From a virus: 28,685 nucleotides of DNA. The number at the start of each line of letters is the position of its first letter. Position 1 is the stretch's first letter. The notes under the pieces were generated by a model. The model did not search any database. It was not told the origin of the DNA and was given only the letters and a program-made list of their open reading frames with translations. Of the stretch, positions 19,662 to 28,176 are shown piece after piece. A program made the translations under genes and the position numbers. Where the stretch lies: positions 1 to 28,685 of IMG/VR virus record IMGVR_UViG_2162886007_000025; one strand, written 5' to 3'.

Positions 19662-19981
19662 CAGCCATAGAACTCTACAACCAAGGACATTCAGTAAAAG
19701 CAATCGCTAGACAGATTGGATTCAGCGAAGGGCACACGCGAAAGATACTCAAGGCTCAAGGATATGAGCCAAACAGGATTGGTGGCACTAGGATTACATA
19801 CGAGCAGGCATTCCAAGCAGCAGAGATGGATCTACAGGGTTACTCTTGGCGAATGATCACTGAGAAACTAGGGCCAAGCTGGAAAGCACTAAAGAGAGCG
19901 ATAAAATATTATGCAGCACAAGAGTCTATCGAATCGTTATTACCTAGAGGGCAAAGTAGCCTATCTGGAGGGAAGGAATGA
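19658..19981 (+). CDS. Two-HTH DNA-binding protein (107 aa), TTG start
   Basis: The start is TTG, overlapping the upstream TGA (TTGA), with AAGGA 8 nt before. Residues about 4-38 (LYNQGHSVKAIARQIGFSEG HTRK split by a turn) are a resolvase-type HTH, and a second unit sits at about 58-85 (DLQGYSWRMITEKLGPSWKA). Likely a small regulator. No ATG is available at the N-terminus, supporting the TTG. Confidence 0.55.
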   Translation: MTAIELYNQGHSVKAIARQIGFSEGHTRKILKAQGYEPNRIGGTRITYEQAFQAAEMDLQGYSWRMITEKLGPSWKALKRAIKYYAAQESIESLLPRGQSSLSGGKE

Positions 19982-20096
19982 CTGTCCATACCAAAATGGA
20001 GAACAAAAGAACTACTGGCTTGCAGGAATTGTCGAGATGCGCGAAGAACTTAGAGTTCTCAGAGAAAGTTTGCAGTTGCAAGCACGAACTGATTGA
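19911..20096 (+). CDS. RMF-like small protein (61 aa)
   Basis: Residues about 10-45 (YYLEGKVAYLEGRNDCPYQN then GEQKNYWLAGIVEMREEL) match the pattern G-x-x-A-x-x-x-G...CPY...WLxG of ribosome modulation factor and the related CrpP proteins. If so it could bind ribosomes or another target. It overlaps both the HTH gene (71 bases) and the zinc-ribbon gene, so its boundaries are uncertain. No strong binding site is seen. Confidence 0.5.
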   Translation: MQHKSLSNRYYLEGKVAYLEGRNDCPYQNGEQKNYWLAGIVEMREELRVLRESLQLQARTD

Positions 20097-20184
20097 TACA
20101 GGCGCGATTTTCCTGCGCAGTTATGGTGTTCTGTATTGCAATGAGTGTTCCGGCCTTCAATCAATTAAGCACGAGATAAGATAA
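19978..20184 (+). CDS. Putative zinc-ribbon protein (68 aa)
   Basis: GGAGGGAAGG precedes the ATG at 19978. The second half has CSCKHELIDTGAIFLRSYGV then LYCNEC, a CxC...CxxC zinc-ribbon-like pattern. The first half overlaps the RMF-like gene in another frame for 119 bases and looks less protein-like, so the true start could be internal. Unknown function. Confidence 0.5.
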   Translation: MTVHTKMENKRTTGLQELSRCAKNLEFSEKVCSCKHELIDTGAIFLRSYGVLYCNECSGLQSIKHEIR

Positions 20185-20378
20185 TGAGCCAACGAATCAA
20201 ACTGAAATTCTTCCCGTTTCCTGACATGGTTTCGGATCTGGTGGTTAACTTGGCTGAGTCTGGATTCAATATCGAGATGAGTCCGTGCGAAGGTGGCGAC
20301 TTTAGCGTGTTGATTGCTGAGCGCTGTTATGAAGGTGGAGAGCCTATGGTGTTGCCGACTGGACCAACCATTCACTAG
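20184..20378 (+). CDS. Hypothetical protein (64 aa)
   Basis: MSQRIKLKFFPFPDMVSDLV then NLAESGFNIEMSPCEGGDFS. Starts with TAATG overlap to the preceding stop and has a weak GAGA site. Small alpha/beta-like composition. Unknown. Confidence 0.5.
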   Translation: MSQRIKLKFFPFPDMVSDLVVNLAESGFNIEMSPCEGGDFSVLIAERCYEGGEPMVLPTGPTIH

Positions 20379-20391
20379 GTGGAGAGTAGCG

Positions 20392-20667
20392 ATGGAATAC
20401 GTAGATCAGCAAGGATTCAATATAAAGCTTGGCGTTGCATATCTGTTCGTATTTGCTATGCCTGGCCCTGACGTAACAGCAATTGTTATTGATGAGTTTC
20501 ATGAGGACGGAACGGTAAGCGGATGGGATGTGAATTTCAAATTCAAGGTTGACAAGATAGCGCCAGATCGACTTTGGCGACCACTGAAATATAAATGGGA
20601 TGATAAAGGAGAAAAGCAAGCAATCATCGAATACGCTGGAGAATCAGCTCTAGACCTTACACCGTGA
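20392..20667 (+). CDS. Hypothetical protein (91 aa)
   Basis: MEYVDQQGFNIKLGVAYLFV, rich in beta-type and aromatic residues (VIDEFHEDGTVSGWDVNFKF; RLWRPLKYKWDDKGEKQAII). GGAGAG is 6 nt before the ATG; an upstream extension to 20314 overlaps the previous gene and lacks a site. Last rightward gene before the shared terminator. Unknown. Confidence 0.55.
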   Translation: MEYVDQQGFNIKLGVAYLFVFAMPGPDVTAIVIDEFHEDGTVSGWDVNFKFKVDKIAPDRLWRPLKYKWDDKGEKQAIIEYAGESALDLTP

Positions 20668-20679
20668 TCCAGTAAAAGA

Positions 20680-20702
20680 AACCCCGCTTATTAGGCGGGG
20701 TT
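20680..20702. terminator. Bidirectional intrinsic terminator
   Basis: Perfect 8-bp stem AACCCCGC / GCGGGGTT with loop TTATTAG; a T-run follows on plus (to 20705) and a TTTC on minus. It ends the rightward accessory run and stops the leftward tail transcripts. Confidence 0.85.
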
Positions 20703-20779
20703 TTTGTTTATGATTTCGTCATGAAAATATAATCAAGGCGCTCATTATACAATCTGCTCAACTACTTAAACAATCAGCG

Positions 20780-22426
20780 TTACGGGTAGAACGAAACACA
20801 AGACAAATCAATACTTCCGTTACTGGAGCGGAAGCATGTGACGTTTCCATCTGAGGTAACAGTTACGTTACCAGCTGCCCGTGTAGATCCATTGGCCGGA
20901 AAGATCATAGTTGCTGGAGGTCGCAATCCAACAGGCAATACAATACAGCTATTGTCTGTTGCCCCAGTAACCATGCCGCGCAAGTCAACTCTGCCATCTG
21001 CACTCTGGTGATACCCAGCCAATGGGTACGGAGCACCTACGTTGGTGAATCCATTGATAGGAACCGGATTTGTCCATATGGAACCGAAGACTGTAGATGT
21101 TCCGTTAAAAACGTTAGAACCAACATCGACACCGATACACTGTGTACCATCAGGCCCCATATCAATGGCTTGGACTTGATCCCAAAAGATATTGAATTGA
21201 AGTGAGCCACCGGTAATGTTGTACCAAGTTTGCGCAGCAGAGTTATAGCCGATCCAGTTGCATTCTATCTTAACGCCACGGCTGCGAGCGCCGAGAAAGA
21301 ATGGAAGAGCTGTTTTACCTTCGATGTAGTTACCGACAAAGTTGAAAGCGTTCACGGCGTCCACTGATAGGACAGCAGCCCTGCCGCCCTCGAAATCGCT
21401 ATTAACTATGTTTATATTGTGAGTTATCGCAGCAAAGTTAATATCAGATCCGAAGGATTGACCTGCCGCAATATCTGAAAACTGGCAGGAATCTACCAGC
21501 AAGTTCATGCAAGGCGTGTTTGTAGCGACACCATATGACTTCTGGTAGGCGAACTGGCATCGGATCACCCTTACTGCGTAGCTCTCTTCAAGGGAGAGTC
21601 CGATTGTCCCTGACTGGAACACGCATTTTTCAATAATGGTGCCGTTCGAATGCTGGAGTTTCACCAACGGCGATACATCTGGTGTGAGGTATGGGCCACT
21701 GAAGATGAAGCCTTCCATGTGCGTTGGAGCGGTAGACGTGGCGTTTGAAACCTCACCAAAATAAAACAATGTCCCCGTATAACTACCGAACCGCTTGATC
21801 ACGGCGCGATCACCGACAACGGTCATTGTTGTGTCTACAGTCTTCGGGAAATTCACCTGAGAACCGAGCGCATACGTTCCCTTCGGGAACACAAGTTTTG
21901 AGCCGCCGGAGGTAGTCAGGCAGTAGGTTATGGCGGCCTGAATGGACGCAGCATCATCCGTAACACCATCCCCTACAGCGCCGAAGTCTTTCACGCTTAC
22001 GATATCGCGCATCTTGTTTTGCGATGTGCGTGTGATCGCACCAGTTCCGGCCTGGGTGAATACATCCCCCATATCAACCAGCAGCGCCTGGTCCGTGGCC
22101 CACGTACCCGTCAGCGCAACGGGGAATGTTGCGGGTTGTTTTACTTTATACGTAATCCCGCCTCGGTCAATAAGCTGGGTAGGCCGAAGAACTGTAAGCG
22201 GTGTTCCGTCAACATATGTAAGGTGCGCGGCTTCGAATCCCATCGCCTCTAGGAAATCGACAACTTGCTTTTGCATCCCAGCCCAAGTTTGGCGGCGCAT
22301 CCTGAATCTGTCATAGAATGCGGGTGACGTAGAGTTCATCCCTTCGTCAAAATTCGACGCATTATCGTAGAGATCCTTTGGGGATGTAGAGCCTAACGGA
22401 TTGCCGGTCAAGTAAGTATTGGTCAT
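20780..22426 (-). CDS. Tailspike with pectate-lyase-like beta-helix
   Basis: 548 residues. The N-terminal adaptor (about 1-120; YLTGNPLGSTSPKDLYDNAS ... YDRFRMRRQTWAGMQKQV) is shared with the fibre gene upstream and should attach it to the tail. VKDFGAVGDGVTDDAASIQA (about 145-165) marks the start of a pectate-lyase-type right-handed beta-helix, with repeated N-I-x-x-S/C coils to about 430. A C-terminal beta domain (DLRGMVTGATDNSCIVLPVG) follows. It probably binds and may cut a surface polysaccharide. GGAA precedes the ATG weakly. Last late gene. Confidence 0.85.
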   Translation of the reverse strand: MTNTYLTGNPLGSTSPKDLYDNASNFDEGMNSTSPAFYDRFRMRRQTWAGMQKQVVDFLEAMGFEAAHLTYVDGTPLTVLRPTQLIDRGGITYKVKQPATFPVALTGTWATDQALLVDMGDVFTQAGTGAITRTSQNKMRDIVSVKDFGAVGDGVTDDAASIQAAITYCLTTSGGSKLVFPKGTYALGSQVNFPKTVDTTMTVVGDRAVIKRFGSYTGTLFYFGEVSNATSTAPTHMEGFIFSGPYLTPDVSPLVKLQHSNGTIIEKCVFQSGTIGLSLEESYAVRVIRCQFAYQKSYGVATNTPCMNLLVDSCQFSDIAAGQSFGSDINFAAITHNINIVNSDFEGGRAAVLSVDAVNAFNFVGNYIEGKTALPFFLGARSRGVKIECNWIGYNSAAQTWYNITGGSLQFNIFWDQVQAIDMGPDGTQCIGVDVGSNVFNGTSTVFGSIWTNPVPINGFTNVGAPYPLAGYHQSADGRVDLRGMVTGATDNSCIVLPVGLRPPATMIFPANGSTRAAGNVTVTSDGNVTCFRSSNGSIDLSCVSFYP

Positions 22427-22440
22427 AATTTTATTCCATG

Positions 22441-23484
22441 TTAGGCGACTGGGTACGATCCCATAATGGTGACAATGCAGCCGTCTGCGGTGACCAAATC
22501 ACCGTTGGCCGAATCTTTACAGCGAGCGACTGTTGCTGAAGTTAGCTGCGCCACTCCAGACTTACCATTGATAGCCCTTTCCGTGGCTTGGATTGACTGG
22601 TTTACCGCGCCGGCAAGAGCGGCCACCGGCAGTGTAAATTGCGGAAAAGTACCTGTGCCCTTGGTCGTGATAGTGAGCGTCGCGTAGAAATAGCAGATAC
22701 CGAACGCAACCATGTATGATCCTGTTGCGGTTGCGTTAGAAAACGATCCAGACGAAGGCGTAATGGTAGGCGTGTAAGACGTCCAGGTTCGTTTATTAGC
22801 GATCTCGGCTTGTATCATTGAAGAGCGGGCCAGTTGATCAGTATTGGTCCCTACGGTCGCGGTGCCAAGGTTCGTACCAGCTGCGGTCGCAGTAGTAGCC
22901 CCCGTGCCGCCATTGGCAATAGGTGTTGCCGTGGATGCCGCCGTGACCAGTCCCTTAGCGTTAACTGTTACGGACCCATAAGTCCCCGCACTAACCCCGG
23001 ATGCCGCAAGCGTTAGCGCTGCTGTGGCGTTTGCGGAGCCGTCGAAGGACATGGACCATGCACCATCGCCCGTAATGCTTAAGGTTCGCGCTGTCGTCAG
23101 CTTCGCGGCACTACCAGCATAGGCGCCCGTGTCAGTCAGGGCCATGGCGCCAATTGCTGTGCGGAACGCTGGGGCGTCTACGGCCACGCCCAACGAGCGC
23201 GAGAACGAAGTCAGTGTATAGGTGCCCATCCCAATTGGCGTTACTGCATTGAAGAAAAAGCCCTTGTCAACTGCCGCAGTAACAGCAGCCAGTGCCGCTA
23301 CGTTCGGGCTTATCAAAGCTTCGGCGTCCGCTTCCATCTGCGCCCAGCTTTTACGTTGAACACCAAGACGGTCTGGGTAGCTAGCATTCGTCCCGCTCAC
23401 CAGATTGTCGAAAACAGTGGCGTTGTCGTCCAAGTCGCGGGGATCGATAGATGGTGGCGGATTACCGGTGTTGTAGTTACTCAT
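22441..23484 (-). CDS. Tail fibre protein
   Basis: 347 residues. The start (YNTGNPPPSIDPRDLDDNAT ... YPDRLGVQRKSWAQMEADAE) matches the adaptor of the tailspike. A long low-complexity Ala/Thr/Ser shaft follows (LTTARTLSITGDGAWSMSFD, GTYGSVTVNAKGLVTAASTA, IANGGTGATTATAAGTNLGT), typical of trimeric fibres. The C-terminal domain (TWTSYTPTITPSSGSFSNAT) is the usual receptor-binding jelly-roll type. Coupled to the upstream gene by ATGA. Confidence 0.85.
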   Translation of the reverse strand: MSNYNTGNPPPSIDPRDLDDNATVFDNLVSGTNASYPDRLGVQRKSWAQMEADAEALISPNVAALAAVTAAVDKGFFFNAVTPIGMGTYTLTSFSRSLGVAVDAPAFRTAIGAMALTDTGAYAGSAAKLTTARTLSITGDGAWSMSFDGSANATAALTLAASGVSAGTYGSVTVNAKGLVTAASTATPIANGGTGATTATAAGTNLGTATVGTNTDQLARSSMIQAEIANKRTWTSYTPTITPSSGSFSNATATGSYMVAFGICYFYATLTITTKGTGTFPQFTLPVAALAGAVNQSIQATERAINGKSGVAQLTSATVARCKDSANGDLVTADGCIVTIMGSYPVA

Positions 23485-23993
23485 GGCTGCGGCCAGTCCT
23501 CGTTAATTGCTGAATCCATAGCGTCTGCATATATCTGCCACGGGTTTAAAGGCCACTCACGATTCATTGCAAAATCGAAAATAGACTGATCAATAATAAA
23601 CTCGGGGAATTCACCCCATCCAGCATCCAAAATAGGTCTTTCCCTTAATTCAAGTTCAGCCGAGAACGACCATAAAAGAGGGCCGACTCTTGAAGGGCCG
23701 GAGTAAATATCAGTAAATCTCGCGGTGTAATCTTGGTAACCTAGCGGGGTTTCTAGTGGGCACTCGAACCATTGCGATCCATCAATTAACTGCTCTCGCC
23801 ACCAAGCTTCAAAAGCTTGCGACTGTGCCGAGTTGAATATCCAGCTAATACTAGCCATAGTCGGAACGCTGGTGAAGTTTCTACGCTGACGTGCGCGCCC
23901 GCTAGCGAGCTCTGATCGTTTTAATGGCGATACAGTTTGATAGGTTCTGCCATTATGTAACCCTCGCGGTAATCCTGCTGGATAGTTAATCAT
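23481..23993 (-). CDS. Minor tail protein (170 aa)
   Basis: RRNFTSVPTMASISWIFNSA QSQAF (two pieces) then AWWREQLIDGSQWFECPLET PLGYQDY and SFSAELELRERPIL form a pattern I know from phage tail-tip genes between gpJ-like and fibre genes. The C-terminal 35 residues (EFIIDQSIFDFAMNREWPLN) vary more and may contact the fibre. ATGA coupling at both ends. Exact role in the baseplate is not known. Confidence 0.65.
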   Translation of the reverse strand: MINYPAGLPRGLHNGRTYQTVSPLKRSELASGRARQRRNFTSVPTMASISWIFNSAQSQAFEAWWREQLIDGSQWFECPLETPLGYQDYTARFTDIYSGPSRVGPLLWSFSAELELRERPILDAGWGEFPEFIIDQSIFDFAMNREWPLNPWQIYADAMDSAINEDWPQP

Positions 23994-26644
23994 GGCGCTG
24001 AATTATCATCATCGGAATAGACTAACTCATTATACGTCATCGCTTCCACGTTCGCGGAGTCGGTTCCGTTTGGAGATATCGACGTAATCAAGACCTTGTA
24101 TCCGATGCCAAATAGCAAATGAGGCGGCTCACGATCAAGCGTCGTATCTGGCGGAAAATCCAGTCCGGAGATAGACAAATGGAAATCATCAACACGGGTA
24201 GCGATGTACGGGCCGGAACTGGTTCCGTCTTCGCGGCGCACATACAGATAGTGCGGTCCAGCATCAGACCAGTCGAAAGCTTCTGATGATTCAATTACGC
24301 CATTGTCGTATTCGACCATGAATGCCGACTGAGCATAACCAGGCACATCGTCAGCTACTTGCACATAGCTCAGGTAACGACTATTCAGCGCGTCCAGTTC
24401 AGTAGCCCAATTGTATTCCCAGCGGCGGTACTTCAGTGCGCGACGTTGACGCATACCGATGCGCCAAGCTTTCGTTCTGTTAGTGCAGCCTTCTGCCTTT
24501 ATCTTTTGAATGCGAGTGCCTGCATCACCTGGCAGTCGGCATTCAACCGTCTCTACCTGCCACGACACGCCATCAATATATTCAACGTCAACGCCATCAT
24601 AATCATCAGGACGAACGGCAGTGAAGTCGCGCTCAAGCCCGCGAGTCATGTTCTGTGGTGTATACATGGATTCGAATACGGCTCTAGGCTCGTCACGCGC
24701 AGGACGCAGAAGACCGCGATCTACCGTAAGCTCGCTGAAGCCGCACGACAGAGCGTCATTAATGACGCCCTTGGCTGTGCCGTTGGTGTTCGTTGCTTGG
24801 TCGTAGTGATCGCCGCGAGCCTTCCAGATGGCGTCTAGACGATCAAGCTCCACAAGGTCAATATCTGCATCCGTGTAGCCAACGTTTTTGGCGACGTAAG
24901 CGAAGAACGGTGCAATATCACGAGTTGCAATGGGAGCGGTCCATGCGCCGCCAGAGCGAGTCGGAAGCTTGCGAGTGGCCTCGACTGAAACCATAGCCTC
25001 GGATTGCGCGGAAAGCCTATCACCGCCACGAGCATTGACGCTCATAACAGTTACATCTGCATAAGAGGTCGGAGCAGACAGTAGCGAGCGAGCGCCATAC
25101 CAAACAGTATCGTTGTTGATTTCTGTTTCGCGCTCTGATTGCTGGATAAAGCGCTTTTTAATCCTAGCCTCTGGCCGCATAGGGTATGGAAGAGAAATAA
25201 AGTTGGTAAAGCCCTGCGAATCCAGAGATGAGCCAGTGTGAGTTTTATCAATAACAGTCCATGCACCGGCAATATCCATGTCACGATACTCGAACGTATG
25301 GAATGCGCCAACCTCATAAACCTGACCTTCTCGGCCTAAGCCGCACAGGCCGCTAGGCATGAATACGTCCCACTCGATAGCCGTAGCCAGCTCGCCAAAT
25401 GGGCACATGGCAAACGGGCCACGGTAGCCGCCCTCAAGGTTAGACGGGTCCAGTGTGATAGAGGCTGATGCTGTTTCAAGATACGTAAAACCGGGGAAGT
25501 CAGTATCGACAGCGCCAGTTGAATCAAGTCGCTGCACAGTAATTTGCGGCGTGCTGAATACCGTGATGCGGAACCGCTGACCGCGAGGCGCAATACTGGC
25601 TGGTAGAGTACCGATAGTCATGCCAGTAACCGGAGCGCCACCATCAAAGTTAAGCGTCATCTGAGCAGGAGTTGCACCTACGGATGGCGTGAAGCTGTTA
25701 ACTACATACAGGCCGGCGTTTGTTCCTGCAATTTCAATGGTGTCGCCAACGCTTGGAGCGAGCATATCAAGCGCAAATCCTCGCACGATATCGCGAACAC
25801 CAGCGCCGCCATCAACGAAATCGTACTGGTATGAGACAAGAATCCTTACGATCAAGCCAATTGTCCAGTCGCCAGGAAATGCTCCGGCACCAGACGGAAT
25901 TGTTACAGTGTAACCACTGAAGACTTGCGACGAGGCAACATACCCATTAGTTAGCGGAGTCGCCACGGTCAGCTCAAGCCCTGATGATCCATTAGAGCTA
26001 GACCCTACTTCGGTTACATCGTTCCACCATAGATGAGCTGGATCTGCTGACAAGTTTGCACCGGGTCCATACACGTTAATTACAACATCAGCGCCAAGAG
26101 AAATTGCGGGAGTGTCGCCAATCAGGATCTTGTTGCCTGGAACTTCGTGCTCGCCTTTGCCGACGCACAGAAGCATTTCAACATGCTGCTCACGAGGGCC
26201 AGCAAAGTAGCGGCGCGGTGGCAGAAGATAGTCAGGGTAAACCTTGCGAGTTCCTGCGATCTCGCGAATAGGCGAGTTAAGCTTGACCTTGTTACCCTTA
26301 ATCGATGCCTCGTTAATCCCTTCGCCGTTTTGAGCAGTAGAACTAACCTTTGGAATCTTAGGGGTAAGAGTCTTTATCGCGACAAGGAACAGTGCTCCGA
26401 AGAACAGTTCTGTACCTTTTGGCTCAATTACGATATCGACAACATCAGTCGCGGCAAACGAACAGATAGCCCACTGCTCAGCTGGTATAACTTCTCCATT
26501 CAGAGAAACGCTGATCGGGTGAACATCCATATCGGAATAGCTAGGCACATTTTTCGCCAGCCACTCGCGCACGGTCATTCCGCCTACCGCGAATTCTTCG
26601 CTAGGCTCGTCATTCAGTTTCGATCCGAATACTCTAATTGTCAC
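23990..26644 (-). CDS. gpJ-like central tail tip / host specificity protein
   Basis: 884 residues, the largest product. The N-terminus (about 1-85) is a ubiquitin/beta-grasp-like region (VREWLAKNVPSYSDMDVHPI), followed by a hydrophobic segment FFGALFLVAIKTLTPKIP (about 80-97), then long beta-rich domains. Mid-protein GGDRLSAQSEAMVSVEATRK and RDIAPFFAYVAKNVGYTDAD match gpJ-type hub domains. The start codon is GTG and overlaps the NlpC/P60 gene by 11 bases. It should form the tail-tip hub and touch the receptor. Confidence 0.85.
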   Translation of the reverse strand: MTIRVFGSKLNDEPSEEFAVGGMTVREWLAKNVPSYSDMDVHPISVSLNGEVIPAEQWAICSFAATDVVDIVIEPKGTELFFGALFLVAIKTLTPKIPKVSSTAQNGEGINEASIKGNKVKLNSPIREIAGTRKVYPDYLLPPRRYFAGPREQHVEMLLCVGKGEHEVPGNKILIGDTPAISLGADVVINVYGPGANLSADPAHLWWNDVTEVGSSSNGSSGLELTVATPLTNGYVASSQVFSGYTVTIPSGAGAFPGDWTIGLIVRILVSYQYDFVDGGAGVRDIVRGFALDMLAPSVGDTIEIAGTNAGLYVVNSFTPSVGATPAQMTLNFDGGAPVTGMTIGTLPASIAPRGQRFRITVFSTPQITVQRLDSTGAVDTDFPGFTYLETASASITLDPSNLEGGYRGPFAMCPFGELATAIEWDVFMPSGLCGLGREGQVYEVGAFHTFEYRDMDIAGAWTVIDKTHTGSSLDSQGFTNFISLPYPMRPEARIKKRFIQQSERETEINNDTVWYGARSLLSAPTSYADVTVMSVNARGGDRLSAQSEAMVSVEATRKLPTRSGGAWTAPIATRDIAPFFAYVAKNVGYTDADIDLVELDRLDAIWKARGDHYDQATNTNGTAKGVINDALSCGFSELTVDRGLLRPARDEPRAVFESMYTPQNMTRGLERDFTAVRPDDYDGVDVEYIDGVSWQVETVECRLPGDAGTRIQKIKAEGCTNRTKAWRIGMRQRRALKYRRWEYNWATELDALNSRYLSYVQVADDVPGYAQSAFMVEYDNGVIESSEAFDWSDAGPHYLYVRREDGTSSGPYIATRVDDFHLSISGLDFPPDTTLDREPPHLLFGIGYKVLITSISPNGTDSANVEAMTYNELVYSDDDNSAP

Positions 26645-27026
26645 GGTAGTAGATCACTCTTAGATATTGGGATTCGAAATCACTAACGCGCATCAGTCGA
26701 GCCCCCTTCTTCGGGTTAATCTCTAGCGCGTGCAGTCCATTTTCTAGCTCAATTATAACAGCGACATGGATGCATAAAGGTCCGCGAAATACGGCTGCGA
26801 TTGCTCCGTGTTCTGGCGCGCACTCTTCCATGCTGGCTGATTCTTGTTGATAGGCACGGGTGAATTCTTTTGGCTGGGTGTTTCGGATTGAGCCGAATGA
26901 TGGGAGTAGGCGTTTTCCGCAGTGGTGATGCCTTACTTCGCGACATAAACCCCAGCAATCGTACTTGCTTGGGCCGCGCGCGCCGTCTTCGTAGGTTGCC
27001 GCTAGGTAATGATTGATCCAGGTCAT
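26634..27026 (-). CDS. NlpC/P60-like tail protein
   Basis: 130 residues. Cys24 in KYDCWGLCREV and His87 in GPLCIHVAVII fit the catalytic pair of NlpC/P60 cysteine peptidases, with ALEINPKKGARL after. In lambda the equivalent (gpK) lies between gpL and gpI/gpJ, as here. It may help the tail pass through peptidoglycan. The start overlaps the HNH gene stop (ATGA) with GAGAG upstream. Confidence 0.8.
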   Translation of the reverse strand: MTWINHYLAATYEDGARGPSKYDCWGLCREVRHHHCGKRLLPSFGSIRNTQPKEFTRAYQQESASMEECAPEHGAIAAVFRGPLCIHVAVIIELENGLHALEINPKKGARLMRVSDFESQYLRVIYYRDN

Positions 27027-27595
27027 GCGCGTCTCTCATGATAAACACATGGAGCCTTTCCATGTTCCTTGGTATATCCATTTTCAGATCTGAATTTTTC
27101 AACGGCTACGGCGGCCGACTCAATAGTTTTATAGAGGCCAAGGCTTTTATATTTACCGTGGCGGTCAACGGTTCTTGCTACCCACTTTCCTGAATTCTTG
27201 TCAAGTGAAACGCCAGATACGCCGCTTGTATTGTCTTTTCGCTTGCTTGCATTTCTTGCGTTAAGATTATTTGCATCTCTCAAGTTTGACCACTTGTTAT
27301 TCGTTCCATCTTGATCTTTGTGGTCGACTTGAGTAGGCGGCTCATTGCCAGTCATGCAGGTCCATGCAAGCCTATGAGCCTTCATTACCTTGCCCATAAT
27401 GTTGATTTGTATGCATTGATATCCAGTTTGGCCTGTGTAAACACTGCCAGCCACTTTTCCAGCGTGCATGTTGTTCCATCTGCTTTGGCTGTTAAGTGAT
27501 TTGAACCAATGAAGATCCCGGCGATTCCACGTAAATATCCCGGAATCTGGATCATAGGAAAGAAATGCTTGGATTGTTTCTTGATTGAAAATCAT
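27023..27595 (-). CDS. HNH-AP2 homing-type endonuclease in tail module
   Basis: 190 residues. FLSYDPDSGIFTWNRRDL at the N-terminus, HNH_3 core AHRLAWTCMTGNEPPTQVDH KD (His74, Asp91-His92) with NNKWSNLRDANNLNARN, and an AP2-like domain (about 124-165; SGVSGVSLDKNSGKWVARTV). Paralogue of 17985-18521. It sits between the DUF1833-type and NlpC/P60 genes, where lambda-like phages have none, so it is an inserted mobile gene. AGAGG lies about 10 nt upstream. Confidence 0.85.
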   Translation of the reverse strand: MIFNQETIQAFLSYDPDSGIFTWNRRDLHWFKSLNSQSRWNNMHAGKVAGSVYTGQTGYQCIQINIMGKVMKAHRLAWTCMTGNEPPTQVDHKDQDGTNNKWSNLRDANNLNARNASKRKDNTSGVSGVSLDKNSGKWVARTVDRHGKYKSLGLYKTIESAAVAVEKFRSENGYTKEHGKAPCVYHERRA

Positions 27596-27687
27596 GCTCG
27601 AATGCCTCTATTCGAACCTCATAAATAATTGCGGCAGACAGTGAGGTTTCTGCTTTTCGGGTGCCCCCTAGCCGCATCATTATTTTA

Positions 27688-28176
27688 CTACAAATATTTT
27701 ATGCCCGGAAACTCAACGGTGTTATACACATCCCTAGGCCATGCATAATTCAATGCATCAACAAACCCTGCCTCAATCTGCACGGTAGTGCCAGTGACAT
27801 TTCCGCTAAGTACAGTGGCGTAGAAAGGCTTCTCGGACGGCGTAGTCAGGTCAGTATTAAGGTATCGGCGGAAGGTCAGCGTGATTCTCGCGCTAGCCTC
27901 CATAGCAGTATCAATCAACCGCTGCGCCTGACCGGTTACGTTATCAATCGCGAAGTTAAGCGTCTGGTTGCCTTGGTTGTTTTTCTTGGGCAGTGCAATA
28001 GCAATAGGCGCGGCCATGAACGTTTTGAACGTAACTCCGTCAAGGCCGAGACTCATGTCCTCGTAACCCTTGACGATGTACATTGATTCAGCCCATGCAG
28101 GACAAGCAAGCTCAATGGTGTCAATGATCACCTCTGAGCCTGCCGACGCATAAACTCGCTCGATTAGAGTGCTCAA
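27688..28176 (-). CDS. DUF1833-like minor tail protein (162 aa), TTG start
   Basis: The start is TTG, overlapping the upstream TGA (TTGA), with AGAGG 8 nt before it. Contents: YASAGSEVIIDTIELACPAW, YEDMSLGLDGVTFKTFMAAP, ARITLTFRRYLNTDLTTPSE, VQIEAGFVDALNYAWPRDVY. This is the DUF1833 pattern of tail proteins placed between the tape measure and NlpC/P60 genes, the gpL/gpM-like position. Likely a structural part of the tail tip. A 92-bp gap with only a weak hairpin (27615-27648) separates it from the HNH gene. Confidence 0.75.
   Translation of the reverse strand: MSTLIERVYASAGSEVIIDTIELACPAWAESMYIVKGYEDMSLGLDGVTFKTFMAAPIAIALPKKNNQGNQTLNFAIDNVTGQAQRLIDTAMEASARITLTFRRYLNTDLTTPSEKPFYATVLSGNVTGTTVQIEAGFVDALNYAWPRDVYNTVEFPGIKYL

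Noticed and set aside
24359-24838. 159-codon plus-strand frame opposite the gpJ-like gene
   Set aside because: Mirror frame of a well-supported tail gene; no binding site or recognisable domain.
27596-27687. Small leftward frame starting MMRLGGTRKAETS and a weak 7-bp hairpin
   Set aside because: No binding site; it overlaps the HNH start out of frame; the hairpin loop is about 20 nt.
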